Below are positions 44,657 through 52,413 of a DNA stretch of 52,413 nucleotides, one piece after another. The position numbers were made by a program, and so were the translations under genes. Origin of the DNA: Fibrobacteria bacterium AD312 (lineage in GTDB: Bacteria > Fibrobacterota > Fibrobacteria > Fibrobacterales > Fibrobacteraceae); assembly GCA_001462345.1 (NCBI GenBank), contig LIUM01000009.1:1-52413 (forward strand). The letters run 5' to 3'. Below the pieces are notes generated by a model. The model made no database searches, was not told where the DNA came from, and saw only the letters and a program-made list of their open reading frames with translations. Positions within the stretch are counted from its first letter, which is position 1; the number at the start of each line of letters is the position of its first letter.

Positions 44657-45007
44657 TTGATTGTGCCAAACGTAACTAAACAAGATTTAATCCAGGAAAT
44701 AGCCAAATCCACCGGCTTGATTCGAAATGACATCAAATTAGTCATCGAACAATTTTTAAGCCTTGTTGGAGAAAAGCTAATTGAAAACAAAACAATAGAG
44801 CTTCGTGGTTTTGGTACTTTCGTATGTAAAGGACGTAAAGCTAGGCCAGCTAGAAACCCAAGAACAGGAGAACCTGTTTTTCTAGAAGAGCGCTTCGTTC
44901 CTACATTTAAATTTTCTTCTGAAATAAAAGACAAAATTAACTTCACTGACATTCTTCAAGCTGAAAAAACGCTTACTCAAGAAGAAGTATTAAACTCCAT
45001 TCATTAA
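44657..45007 (+). CDS. HU/IHF-family DNA-binding protein
   Basis: A small nucleoid protein that bends DNA. The 116 residues follow the HU/IHF fold: VTKQDLIQEIAKSTGLI, a helix pair, then IELRGFGTFVCKGRKARPARNPRTGEPV with the arm's Arg-Asn-Pro motif (partly quoted). The family norm is about 90-100 residues, so the C-terminus is longer by about 20 residues (ILQAEKTLTQEEVLNSIH), an unusual tail. The start is TTG at 44657 or GTG at 44663. Its last 18 bases overlap the convergent RsuA-like gene. Confidence 0.88.
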   Translation: MIVPNVTKQDLIQEIAKSTGLIRNDIKLVIEQFLSLVGEKLIENKTIELRGFGTFVCKGRKARPARNPRTGEPVFLEERFVPTFKFSSEIKDKINFTDILQAEKTLTQEEVLNSIH

Positions 45008-45706
45008 TTGATTTACTTCTATAGAACTCAAATATCTCCATTCTTTAGGCTTTAATTGAGGGTCTAAATTTAAAGTTCCTATAGATAATCGACGCAGTTC
45101 CTCTACGTGATTTCCAACGGCAGCAAACATTCGTCGCACCTGATGATAAAGCCCTTCTCCAATTTCAATTTCTACTTGAGTCTCTGTCTTTTTTTCAAGA
45201 GTACGCGCTACAACAGCACGCTTTTCATTTTTTAAAATCACACCTGACAACAACTCTTTTTCTTGTGCTTTTTCTAATGGTCTTGCTAACGTCACATCAT
45301 ATCGTTTTAAGACACCCTTTTTAGGACTTTCTAAATGATGAATAAAGTCACCCTTATTAGAAAGAAGGAGTAGACCCGAAGAATCCACATCAAGCCTACC
45401 AACAGATTTAATATTCATTCCTAAAAAACGAGAGGGCAACAAGGAGTAAACCGAATCATGGTATCGTGGATTATGACTACACTCAATACCTAACGGTTTA
45501 TGCATCATAATGTACAGGTCTTCAAAAGTTGGAATTTCTTCTCCATTCACTGAAACAAAATCAGGACGAGTTTCTAATTCTATAAAAGGGTCTTCTTGAA
45601 TTTCTCCATTCAAAGCCACAATTCCCATACGAACTAAAGCACGTGAGTCTTTTCTTGAACCAAAACCCAAAGAAGAAAGTAAACGATCTAAAGTCAAAGC
45701 AGGCAT
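44990..45706 (-). CDS. RsuA-family pseudouridine synthase
   Basis: An S4-domain pseudouridine synthase of the small-subunit RsuA group. The 238 residues show an N-terminal S4 region (LDRLLSSLGFGSRKDSRALV), MMHKPLGIECS, and the catalytic GRLDVDSSGLLLLSN, followed by YHQVRRMFAAVGNHVEEL. This is the RsuA/RluB/RluE pattern; the target is not decided. It begins at the stop of the DUF2953-like gene (TAATG), so it is translationally coupled to the envelope operon though functionally unrelated. Confidence 0.92.
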   Translation of the reverse strand: MPALTLDRLLSSLGFGSRKDSRALVRMGIVALNGEIQEDPFIELETRPDFVSVNGEEIPTFEDLYIMMHKPLGIECSHNPRYHDSVYSLLPSRFLGMNIKSVGRLDVDSSGLLLLSNKGDFIHHLESPKKGVLKRYDVTLARPLEKAQEKELLSGVILKNEKRAVVARTLEKKTETQVEIEIGEGLYHQVRRMFAAVGNHVEELRRLSIGTLNLDPQLKPKEWRYLSSIEVNQLMNGV

Positions 45707-46767
45707 TAATCCTCCGCCGCTATAAGGTCTATAATTTTACGACGCCAAAAAACTAAACGAAAAGGAATTGGATTTTCTATAAATCGCTTCTTATTCCGAC
45801 GATACCAGAAATATACTCGAGCCACATAAAATAAAGCGATTAGCGACCAGAGTAAAAAATAAAACAATCGAAATTGAATTAAAAGAGTCCCTCTAATCTC
45901 AGGATTTTTTTCTTTTAACCAATCCATTTGAAACTCCCAATTTTTAAGAAAATTAACTTGGGATGTAGTAAAAGAAGAAATGGCAGCAAACGCCCCCATC
46001 TCATCATATTCCATTCGAATTCCTTGAACGACCACATTTTCAAAACGTATTTGAAATAAACGCCAAGTTCGACGAAGCAAACGCCAGGCCATACGGAGAA
46101 CCATAGAATGAAGTTTGGGATTAAACATCAGCGTCAAAAATTCTTTTTCAGTAAGTTCTCTTGTTTTCTTTGATTTCTTCGAATCTTCTTGAAAAGTATC
46201 ATCATCTATGGATGTTTCTATCGTAGCGTTTGTGTCTGCTTCTGTTTTAAATTCTGCACTTTCTTCAGAAGTAATGTCATCTATATCCGCTTGTGATGTA
46301 TCACTCGTTTCTTCTTTTGATATAACGACTTCGTTTTCATTTGAATCAGCAGCGTCAATATTCGCATCAGTCGTTTTACTTATTTCTGTTTGAGTTTCTG
46401 TATTTTTTTCTGAAGCTACGGCGTCTTCGTTCGCTTCAGATGTTTTACTAGCTTCAACATCTGATTTGCTTATTTCGTTTTCTATCTTTGATTCTGTTAC
46501 GTCTTCTAAATCATCGTCATAGAAATCTGCATTAGATGTTTTACTTTTTAATGTTTCACGAGTCTCAGAATTATAACTTGATTTTTCTTCAGTAGAATTG
46601 TTGATTGATTCTTTTTTGTTTGTAGAAAATAATGTCCATTTGAAAAACCTTATTTCTATAAGACTATCTTTTTTTGCACCGACAAAATGAAATCGGATTC
46701 GTAATGAAAAAAAAAGAAGCAAAGTTGCAAATAAAAACAACCCTGCTATAATAGAAAGGCCTATCAA
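45706..46767 (-). CDS. DUF2953-like membrane protein with acidic repeat linker
   Basis: This 353-residue protein has an N-terminal membrane helix (about 4-22), then IRFHFVGAKKDSLIEIRFF, which resembles the DUF2953 start. An acidic Ser/Thr/Glu linker follows (about 74-198), and then a basic helical region (RMAWRLLRRTWRLFQIRFENV) and another hydrophobic segment (about 305-325). The linker is made of about five diverged units of 23-24 residues, such as EASKTSEANEDAVASEKN and EISKTTDANIDAADSNEN. DUF2953 has no settled function; some members relate to sporulation in Firmicutes. Here it ends an envelope operon. It lies two bases after mlaC. Confidence 0.75.
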   Translation of the reverse strand: MIGLSIIAGLFLFATLLLFFSLRIRFHFVGAKKDSLIEIRFFKWTLFSTNKKESINNSTEEKSSYNSETRETLKSKTSNADFYDDDLEDVTESKIENEISKSDVEASKTSEANEDAVASEKNTETQTEISKTTDANIDAADSNENEVVISKEETSDTSQADIDDITSEESAEFKTEADTNATIETSIDDDTFQEDSKKSKKTRELTEKEFLTLMFNPKLHSMVLRMAWRLLRRTWRLFQIRFENVVVQGIRMEYDEMGAFAAISSFTTSQVNFLKNWEFQMDWLKEKNPEIRGTLLIQFRLFYFLLWSLIALFYVARVYFWYRRNKKRFIENPIPFRLVFWRRKIIDLIAAED

Positions 46768-46769
46768 TA

Positions 46770-47351
46770 CTACTCCGATTCGTTTGCTTTATCGCGAATA
46801 ACTTGAATCAAATCATTAAATGTTTTTGTTTTTAATATGGTAGAAAACTGCTCTTTATAATTTCTTGCTGTTGACAAGTCATCTATAATTAAGTCCCAAG
46901 CCTTCCAAGAGCCATTGACAAGATTCATTCTATATTCCAAGACAGATTCTTTGCCCTTATACCAAAGATGTGCTGTTACACGAGCTTCATCTGTACCTTT
47001 AAGTTTTGCGTCCTCATAAATTGTGGAATCCGCCCGATACATTTCTAATTTTTTTGCTGTAGAATTACGCACCATTCTTTGAAACTCATTAACAAAAGTA
47101 TCTAAAGTGGCAGGATTCTGCTCTTTCCACACATTACTCGCTAAGGATTTCTGAGCTAAAAGCTTAAAATCAAAAGAATCATTTAATAATGTTTTGATTC
47201 TTTCTTTTTCATTTTTTGATAAAGAACTCTTTTTTAACAGCGACTGTAATTCGACATCTTTTTTCTTAATTACACTGACTGGATTTTCTGCCGAAAACAA
47301 AAAGGCTGCTGAAACCAAAAAGATTGTTATTACTTTTTTTATTGAAATCAT
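46770..47351 (-). CDS. mlaC: MlaC-type periplasmic phospholipid carrier
   Basis: A soluble lipid shuttle between inner and outer membrane. The 193 residues have a signal peptide (MISIKKVITIFLVSAAFLFS), then the family pattern FDFKLLAQKSLASNVWKEQ, FVNEFQRMVRN, LEYRMNLVNGSWKAWDLIID and DLSTARNYKEQFSTIL. An AAGGAT ribosome site precedes the ATG. The other Mla genes (mlaFED) are not here; instead the gene follows a tolC-like gene by nine bases and precedes the DUF2953-like gene by two. A STAS-domain protein two genes upstream recalls MlaB. Confidence 0.88.
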   Translation of the reverse strand: MISIKKVITIFLVSAAFLFSAENPVSVIKKKDVELQSLLKKSSLSKNEKERIKTLLNDSFDFKLLAQKSLASNVWKEQNPATLDTFVNEFQRMVRNSTAKKLEMYRADSTIYEDAKLKGTDEARVTAHLWYKGKESVLEYRMNLVNGSWKAWDLIIDDLSTARNYKEQFSTILKTKTFNDLIQVIRDKANESE

Positions 47352-47360
47352 ATAATATCC

Positions 47361-48725
47361 TTATTTTGAAACATAGGTACTATGAAATTCTTCTAATGAT
47401 AAACCCGTTCTAAAAATAAGTTCAGCAAATTCAACATTATAAGAACAAATAGCAAAATAATATTTTTTTAATAAATTAACATTATCCGTATAAGCAGACA
47501 ATAGCTTTTCCGCATTTGAAGGATCTAAATCATATTGTATCGCTGTTCCTTTTAAGATTGCTTCTGTTGCCCGTAGACTTGTCTTCATGCTTTCTACCTT
47601 TTCTTTTATAGAAATCACTTTATCATATTGTTCTTCTATTTTTAACAATAAGCCTTGAGCCGCATAATTTTCTTTCATTCGTAAAGCATTATGTTCTATT
47701 CTAGCTTTTCGATAATTCTGCCAACCTTTCCAGAAATTCAAACGATAACGTAAGCCTATACCAAAAGTCCCAGACAAAGTATTCACGGCATCTTGAGCAA
47801 AAGCATTTTTCTGAATTACTTGGCGATTTCCTGCCCAAGATTTTACATATTCAAATTCAGCCATAATAAAAAATTCAGGAGCGAGTTTTGCTTCTGCTAA
47901 ATCCATCTGATAAGATCTAGCTTCTAAACCTGCTTTAAGTTGCTTTAATTCTGGATGAGATTTTATAGCAATCGCTTTTAATTCTTCTAAAGAAAGCAAC
48001 GGTTCAGAGCGTACTGTTAGCACGGTATCTACTGTTGAAAAAAGATTTCCTTCTTCTAACTGTAAAGAAAAATGAATTGCGAGTAAAACTTGTTTTAAGC
48101 CTCGTCCAGCATCTGATACGGCTTCTTGAACCACATACATATTCGACTTTAATTTGAGAAGATCCATTTGAGAAACATTAGGCTCATCGTTATCTAATGC
48201 TTCTTCTAATTTTTCGTAGGCATTATTTATTTGTTTTTCAACATCTTTAGCTAAACGATTCATTTCTAATGCTAACAGGTAATTGTAATAATATGACTGT
48301 AGCTCTACTTCTTTTTTATGTTCTCCTTGAAGTAGCCCCAATTCGTGCTGTCGAATATCTGCTTGAATTGCTTTTTTTCCAACATTATATTGCCCTAAAT
48401 TAAGAGGCTGAGTGGCCTTAATTTGCGTACCCCAATAAGGACCCATCTTTCTAAAATCCCATGCTTCAACAGTATCGCCCCATGAGTCTACATGCTCTTT
48501 TAATCCAGGAGCAGGACCAACCATCATCGAAAAAGAAAACGTAGGTAATATAACTTCTGATTTTAAAGTGGCGAGCTGTTCTTTCTTCATCGTTGAAGAA
48601 AAACGTTTTTCTGCCACAATAGGATCTTTTTTGATAGACTCGTTCACAAAGCGAAGACAATCATAAGATTCTCCCCATGCGAAAGAAAATACCAAAGACA
48701 AAACTGATAAGACACGAATAACCAT
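47361..48725 (-). CDS. TolC-family outer-membrane channel protein
   Basis: This 454-residue protein has a signal peptide (MVIRVLSVLSLVFSFAWG) and the two helical repeats of outer-membrane efflux proteins (about 110-230 and 330-430; segments such as ELQSYYYNYLLALEMNRLAKD and LLKIEEQYDKVISIKEKVE, partly quoted), with GTQIKATQPLNLGQYNVG as a barrel strand region. TolC trimers form an outer-membrane exit tunnel. No periplasmic adaptor or inner-membrane pump is adjacent; its neighbour is MlaC. The start overlaps the stop of the lytic transglycosylase gene (TAATG). Confidence 0.88.
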   Translation of the reverse strand: MVIRVLSVLSLVFSFAWGESYDCLRFVNESIKKDPIVAEKRFSSTMKKEQLATLKSEVILPTFSFSMMVGPAPGLKEHVDSWGDTVEAWDFRKMGPYWGTQIKATQPLNLGQYNVGKKAIQADIRQHELGLLQGEHKKEVELQSYYYNYLLALEMNRLAKDVEKQINNAYEKLEEALDNDEPNVSQMDLLKLKSNMYVVQEAVSDAGRGLKQVLLAIHFSLQLEEGNLFSTVDTVLTVRSEPLLSLEELKAIAIKSHPELKQLKAGLEARSYQMDLAEAKLAPEFFIMAEFEYVKSWAGNRQVIQKNAFAQDAVNTLSGTFGIGLRYRLNFWKGWQNYRKARIEHNALRMKENYAAQGLLLKIEEQYDKVISIKEKVESMKTSLRATEAILKGTAIQYDLDPSNAEKLLSAYTDNVNLLKKYYFAICSYNVEFAELIFRTGLSLEEFHSTYVSK

Positions 48726-49423
48726 TAGGGTAAATCTAGAAAATTTGAATTAGATACCAAATTCCAATATTTAGAAATAACTCTCTCATAATAGCGAGTT
48801 GGTAGAGGATGGTTCTTTTTCAAGTGGGAATCTAATAAACCTGGTCCAATATTATATGCAATAATAGCATGTTTTAGATTTTGATACTTTCCAATTAAAC
48901 GCATAAGGTAAGCAGTCCCAATGACAACATTCACATCTGGAGCCATTAAATCTTCTGGAGATTCAATTTTGTAACCAAAACGACGTCCAATACTCTTTGC
49001 CGTTTCTAATTTAATCTGCATCAAACCAAAAGCACCAGATTCAGCTCCCGATCGCATTCTTCCTCTTGCTTTTGGATTCCCATGACTTTCTTGAGCGACA
49101 ATACTTAAGATCAATAGTGGATCAATATTATACGTTCTAGAGATTTTCCAAATTTGTTCTGTGAGCTCAATTCGACTTTGTTCATTGATTTTATTCTTTG
49201 ATAAAAAAGTCAATCCCCTTTCAATTTTCACGTAATCTAAAGTCCACTTTCCATATTCTTCTAACTCTAAAATTTCTTCTCGAAGCACTTGTTCTTGGGC
49301 AAGAAGAGCATCCCATTTCTTTTGATATACAATCCAAATAGCAATAAAAACAAGCCAGAGAATCAAAGTCGAAGCATAAAAAAAGAAAAGCACTCCAGAG
49401 GATAGTCGAAGGCTAATTTTCAC
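48725..49423 (-). CDS. Membrane-anchored lytic transglycosylase (SLT domain)
   Basis: Cuts peptidoglycan glycan strands to leave anhydro ends. The product has one membrane helix near its N-terminus (FFFYASTLILWLVFIAIWIV), a coiled or helical linker, and a C-terminal SLT domain: SIVAQESHGNPKARG with the catalytic Glu, SGAFGLMQIKLETAK, and AIIAYNIGPG. The frame is open to 49513 from TTG; the GTG at 49423 has GGAG upstream and overlaps the previous gene by 11 bp, so it is favoured, giving about 232 residues. It may open wall space for the STAS- or TolC-linked complex. Confidence 0.85.
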   Translation of the reverse strand: MKISLRLSSGVLFFFYASTLILWLVFIAIWIVYQKKWDALLAQEQVLREEILELEEYGKWTLDYVKIERGLTFLSKNKINEQSRIELTEQIWKISRTYNIDPLLILSIVAQESHGNPKARGRMRSGAESGAFGLMQIKLETAKSIGRRFGYKIESPEDLMAPDVNVVIGTAYLMRLIGKYQNLKHAIIAYNIGPGLLDSHLKKNHPLPTRYYERVISKYWNLVSNSNFLDLP

Positions 49424-50102
49424 GCCTGGAGTTCTCCAAAAGTTCAAGGTAACCGACCCAGTCTCTAATAGAACCAAAGGCATGAGATGTCGTTGAATCC
49501 ACGACAAGTCCAAGATGTTGTAATGAACCTAAAGATGATTTCAATCGTTCGATCTCTTGAATAGATCTCTTTCTCTCATTTTCTAAGCTAATAATCTGCG
49601 CTTGTTGTTCAAGAATTTCGTTATTTTGTATGTAAACAATCGAGAATAAAGTAACAAACCAACCCAGCAAAATAACAAATAAAGCAACAGCAACACCAGG
49701 GCTCAAACGAAGTCCTGTTTGCTTACTGTAATTGAGACCTACTTGTTTAAGTTGTTTCAAAAGGCCTGAACGCCTAAAAGATTTTCGATTATCATACAAC
49801 TCTAAAATATGTGAGTAACGAGAAAAATAATCCCTATGTTCTTTCCCTGAAGAGATAAACACAAGCATTGCATTTTGCTTCTTTATTCGATTCAAAATAT
49901 TTAAAAATAATTCTAAATATGCATCATCAATAAAATGAGCACGCTCAAGATTCAAAAAGAAAAAGCAACCAGGCCCCTTAATTAACATTTCTAATTTTTC
50001 ACGAACAGCAGGTAGTTGCAATAGTCCAAAAGTGCCACGCAAAGTAATCTCTACTTCATCACCAGCATCATCCACCAGAATGTCCATCCAATCAGACATC
50101 AT
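49413..50102 (-). CDS. STAS-domain protein with membrane helix and coiled coil
   Basis: This 229-residue protein joins a STAS-like domain (about 5-105; EVEITLRGTFGLLQLPAVRE, then CFFFLNLERAHFIDDAYLELFLN in pieces, like the SpoIIAA/MlaB pattern but with HFIDDAYLE where a phosphorylated Ser is usual), one membrane helix (about 135-160) and a periplasmic coiled coil (about 160-195). The layout is rare for STAS proteins, which are mostly soluble or attached to transporters. MlaB is a STAS protein, so a link to the MlaC downstream is possible. ATG shares ATGA with the GH57-like gene stop. Start is ATG ATG. Confidence 0.75.
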   Translation of the reverse strand: MMSDWMDILVDDAGDEVEITLRGTFGLLQLPAVREKLEMLIKGPGCFFFLNLERAHFIDDAYLELFLNILNRIKKQNAMLVFISSGKEHRDYFSRYSHILELYDNRKSFRRSGLLKQLKQVGLNYSKQTGLRLSPGVAVALFVILLGWFVTLFSIVYIQNNEILEQQAQIISLENERKRSIQEIERLKSSLGSLQHLGLVVDSTTSHAFGSIRDWVGYLELLENSRREN

Positions 50103-51979
50103 AATAAAACTCTCCGTTTAGATAATTTTATTTTCATCCCTAACGAATCCGATTCTAAAGCAGATAACTCGACATCCCAAAAAAAGAAAATTCTTAAGCC
50201 CTGTACCGCCTGAGGAGAAGCAAATTGATTCATCCCCATAATTGGGGATAATAGAACACGTGTAGGTCGCTTAAATTCAAAACGAGTAAACCAAGCTAAC
50301 AATCGATCTTGTAATTCTAATACTTCGGCATTTGGATACAAAATTGAAACGTCATCCACCAATGAAATTTTTTTTCCGTTTATTTTCATTAACTGCGTTT
50401 TGGCGTCAAATCCTCTCATCCCGAGTTCTAATTCCGTGCCAAAATAGCCCTTAAAATCAAGATAAGTTGAATTTGTTAAACGATAGTCTAAATCAAATGA
50501 AGCGTGCTTGGAATGCAATGAAAAATGTTTATCTACATGGAAAATATGTTTTGTTTCTGGAGAAGAAAAAATTTGTTCTGAATGAAATAATAAATGAACA
50601 GACTCAGACTCTCGCTTCACTTCATAATCACAAGGAAATATCAAAGCCCCCGAACGATCTTCTACAGCAGATTGAAAACCAGAAACAGATGAAATTTTAT
50701 TCGGTAAAAAGTGATCCAAAAAGCCAACAGAAATATCACCATCATCTCGCATGGCATTAATTAAATTCACTCCCGAAGGCTTATAATTTAAGGATCGCAA
50801 ATAGGCTCCACGACCATGATCTATTAATAAAGAAAGATCTGAATTATTGACCCACACTTGTTTCTGCCCATCCAATAAAAAATCGGATACTTCTATACGA
50901 AGGCCATCAAAGCTCTCTAAACTTTCAACCGTTAATAAAACAGTGATTAAATCTTTATACGCCTTCCAGCGAACGCCTGGATTTTTTATTCCTTGATTAC
51001 CATACAAATCGCGGTAAAAAAATGGAGCCATCAAAGGCAATAGCATTTCTTCTATTTTTTCTAAATCTTCCTCACTTAGTTTTTCTAACGCATAGCGATG
51101 AACAGCTAGAAAAGATTTATGTAAAAAATTAATCTCTGGACGACGAATTAGTAATTCTCTACAGCTATGAGCTCCTATCGGAAGCCCTAAATTAGACCCT
51201 AGTGCGCTCACTAGATTCACTTTTCCTTCTGTCATCTGTTGTTCTATAACATGAGAAACAGTCCATGTTTGGTGATCTAATAAAGCGAGTTTTTCTTCTA
51301 AAGAAGTAAAAAAGGATGAAACTGAAGTAGATTCATCTAAAGGAACTTCTAAAGAGACCACAACACACTTATCATTTTTAGGTAATTTTTGAATTTCTTC
51401 TTCAAAGAAGGGTACTTTTTCTATAAAAGCTTTTGAGAGCCCTGTAGAAACAGAAATCAAACGAAGCATGGTTCCTTTATCCTCTGTAGTAAACCAGCCA
51501 AAAACAGGTGTAGAACGCCCTAAAGCAACTTGTAAATTATCATCATTCACTAACGTGTACTTAAAACTTTGAAGAGCCAACAATTCCGTCATCCCTATTT
51601 CCCAAACCATCGATGAGTTAAAATACCCGCTAGGTTCCACCTGAAATATTTTAGTGATATATTGACGATGTTTTTTTAATTGTAGCGATTGAAGACGAGA
51701 AGGAAAAAAAGGCGGCATAGAATCATAAAACCCACCCCCGATTAATTCTAAACGACCTTCTTGAACACGCGCTTTCATCCACGCTACTTCTTGAGGAGTG
51801 TATTTTACCATAGCTTCTAATACAGAGCCAGGTATGTATAAAGACAATCGAATGGACGTTCTATCTAAAAAAAGTTTTAATTCTTTAGAAAATGATTTTA
51901 TTTCTTCTACGGGAATAACGTTTAATGGAGAGAAGACATCCTTTACAAAAAGAAGAATTGAAAGTTTAATTTTATACAT
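50099..51979 (-). CDS. GH57-like protein, probably catalytically inactive
   Basis: This 626-residue protein has the overall plan of a GH57 4-alpha-glucanotransferase. There is an N-terminal (beta/alpha) barrel-like half with ELIGGGFYDSMPPFFPSRLQ (motif near 78-97) and a region at 118-127 that aligns to GxWLxERVW, reading GYFNSSMVWE. A C-terminal beta half follows with DHGRGAYLRSLNYK, like DUF1926. The residue aligned with the nucleophile Glu is Ser123, the N-terminal HQP is missing, and the usual DDGEKFG is not seen near 206-219. No signal peptide. It starts the six-gene envelope operon. A non-enzymatic sugar-binding role is inferred. Confidence 0.7.
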   Translation of the reverse strand: MYKIKLSILLFVKDVFSPLNVIPVEEIKSFSKELKLFLDRTSIRLSLYIPGSVLEAMVKYTPQEVAWMKARVQEGRLELIGGGFYDSMPPFFPSRLQSLQLKKHRQYITKIFQVEPSGYFNSSMVWEIGMTELLALQSFKYTLVNDDNLQVALGRSTPVFGWFTTEDKGTMLRLISVSTGLSKAFIEKVPFFEEEIQKLPKNDKCVVVSLEVPLDESTSVSSFFTSLEEKLALLDHQTWTVSHVIEQQMTEGKVNLVSALGSNLGLPIGAHSCRELLIRRPEINFLHKSFLAVHRYALEKLSEEDLEKIEEMLLPLMAPFFYRDLYGNQGIKNPGVRWKAYKDLITVLLTVESLESFDGLRIEVSDFLLDGQKQVWVNNSDLSLLIDHGRGAYLRSLNYKPSGVNLINAMRDDGDISVGFLDHFLPNKISSVSGFQSAVEDRSGALIFPCDYEVKRESESVHLLFHSEQIFSSPETKHIFHVDKHFSLHSKHASFDLDYRLTNSTYLDFKGYFGTELELGMRGFDAKTQLMKINGKKISLVDDVSILYPNAEVLELQDRLLAWFTRFEFKRPTRVLLSPIMGMNQFASPQAVQGLRIFFFWDVELSALESDSLGMKIKLSKRRVLL

Positions 51980-52413
51980 AAATCATTATATCTCTTTAAA
52001 AATCAATATAATAAGAAATCAATGAGAATAGATATGATTCAGAAATATAAAAAACCGAAATGGAAGATAATTCAAGCGTTTAATAACAGGAACGATTCGG
52101 CAATAATAATGCCGTAAATAACAGAAGTGATCAAAAATGGATTAAAAGATGAATAATAGATAGAAGCAGAAAAAACTCTGAAATAAAAATGATCCCAAAA
52201 AATTAAGTCAAATATCGTACGTAAAACTCAAGTTTTTAATAGTAGAATCGAACAAAAGTGTTCTCTCGAGAATTAACTGTTGCAAAAAAGAAAAGTTAAA
52301 CAATGGATAACGATGGCAAAAAAATCCTCAACAGAATAATGATAGCTAAATGAAAAAGTTCAATTGCTGAAAGATTTGTAGAAAAGACAAAAAAAGGGAT
52401 TTAAAAAAAGAAG
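51980..52413. other. AT-rich stretch upstream of the envelope operon, no gene seen
   Basis: No convincing gene. It has stops in all frames; a 31-codon plus-strand reading starts at 52022 but resembles nothing. The plus strand is A-rich. A hairpin CGGCA-ATAATAA-TGCCG sits at 52098-52114. A TATAAT on the minus strand (51985-51990) lies only five bases before the GH57-like start codon; a matching -35 at normal spacing was not found. The promoter of the operon is probably somewhere here. Confidence 0.5.

Noticed and set aside
45180-51700. Poly-T and poly-A runs that look like terminators inside the envelope operon
   Set aside because: None has a convincing stem, and the genes overlap across them.
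52235-52290. A tRNA-like TTCGA stretch near the right edge
   Set aside because: No cloverleaf arms could be formed around it.

Overview
This 52.4 kb window is AT-rich bacterial chromosome, densely packed and mostly housekeeping. No rRNA, tRNA, CRISPR array or intact insertion sequence is visible. The best guess is a diderm of the Fibrobacterota type. The evidence is a secreted protein with a type IX secretion C-terminal domain, a periplasmic TPR protein with Ser-rich linkers of the Fibrobacter style, MlaC, a TolC-family protein and beta-barrel proteins that imply an outer membrane, and GTP-type PEP carboxykinase. The assignment is inferred from gene content only.

Layout. (1) 1-3200: an accessory patch. 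About 390 bp at the edge hold no readable gene. Then four head-to-tail minus-strand genes follow: a lipoprotein, a small exported protein, a toxin-tip-like protein with a Gly/Ala-rich pretoxin segment and a degenerate JAB-like motif, and a membrane-anchored protein. (2) 3300-5934: a type IX cargo protein, an intergenic region rich in repeats, and an orphan GspE/PilB-type ATPase. (3) 5914-18893: cell-wall and core genes (mtgA, a short mobile-type primase, murB, a VanZ-like gene, rlmI, a TPR protein, tldD, hisF, an RluA-family gene, a DUF5924/DUF2914-like membrane protein, nadD, a beta-barrel protein, rsgA), with many overlapping or touching gene ends. (4) 18919-23584: a UbiA-type prenyltransferase, purF, two tandem paralogous membrane-anchored proteins, and a Mn-type sod flanked by two diverged copies of a 57-bp sequence. 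(5) 23600-31362: a surface-polysaccharide locus with glycosyltransferases, a Wzx-like flippase, a hexapeptide acyltransferase, a DegT-type aminotransferase, a FemAB-like protein and two adjacent FdtA-like ketoisomerases. It would suit an acetylated dTDP-3-amino-3,6-dideoxyhexose. (6) 31427-44567: a metX-metW fusion, yicC, folA, htpG with a perfect inverted repeat upstream, a PhzF-like gene, a palindromic repeat family, nadE, pckG, glgC and a DusB-like gene. (7) 44657-51979: a HU/IHF-like gene and an RsuA-like gene, then a tightly coupled envelope operon running from a GH57-like protein lacking its nucleophile, through STAS-TM-coiled-coil, lytic transglycosylase, TolC and MlaC, to a DUF2953-like protein with an acidic repeat linker.

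The most promising unexplained items are the envelope operon at 45706-51979, the structured repeat element between the PhzF-like gene and nadE, and the orphan toxin-tip-like cassette at 392-3158. I found no certain novel defence or mobile system. All functional names come from reading motifs by eye; no database search was run.
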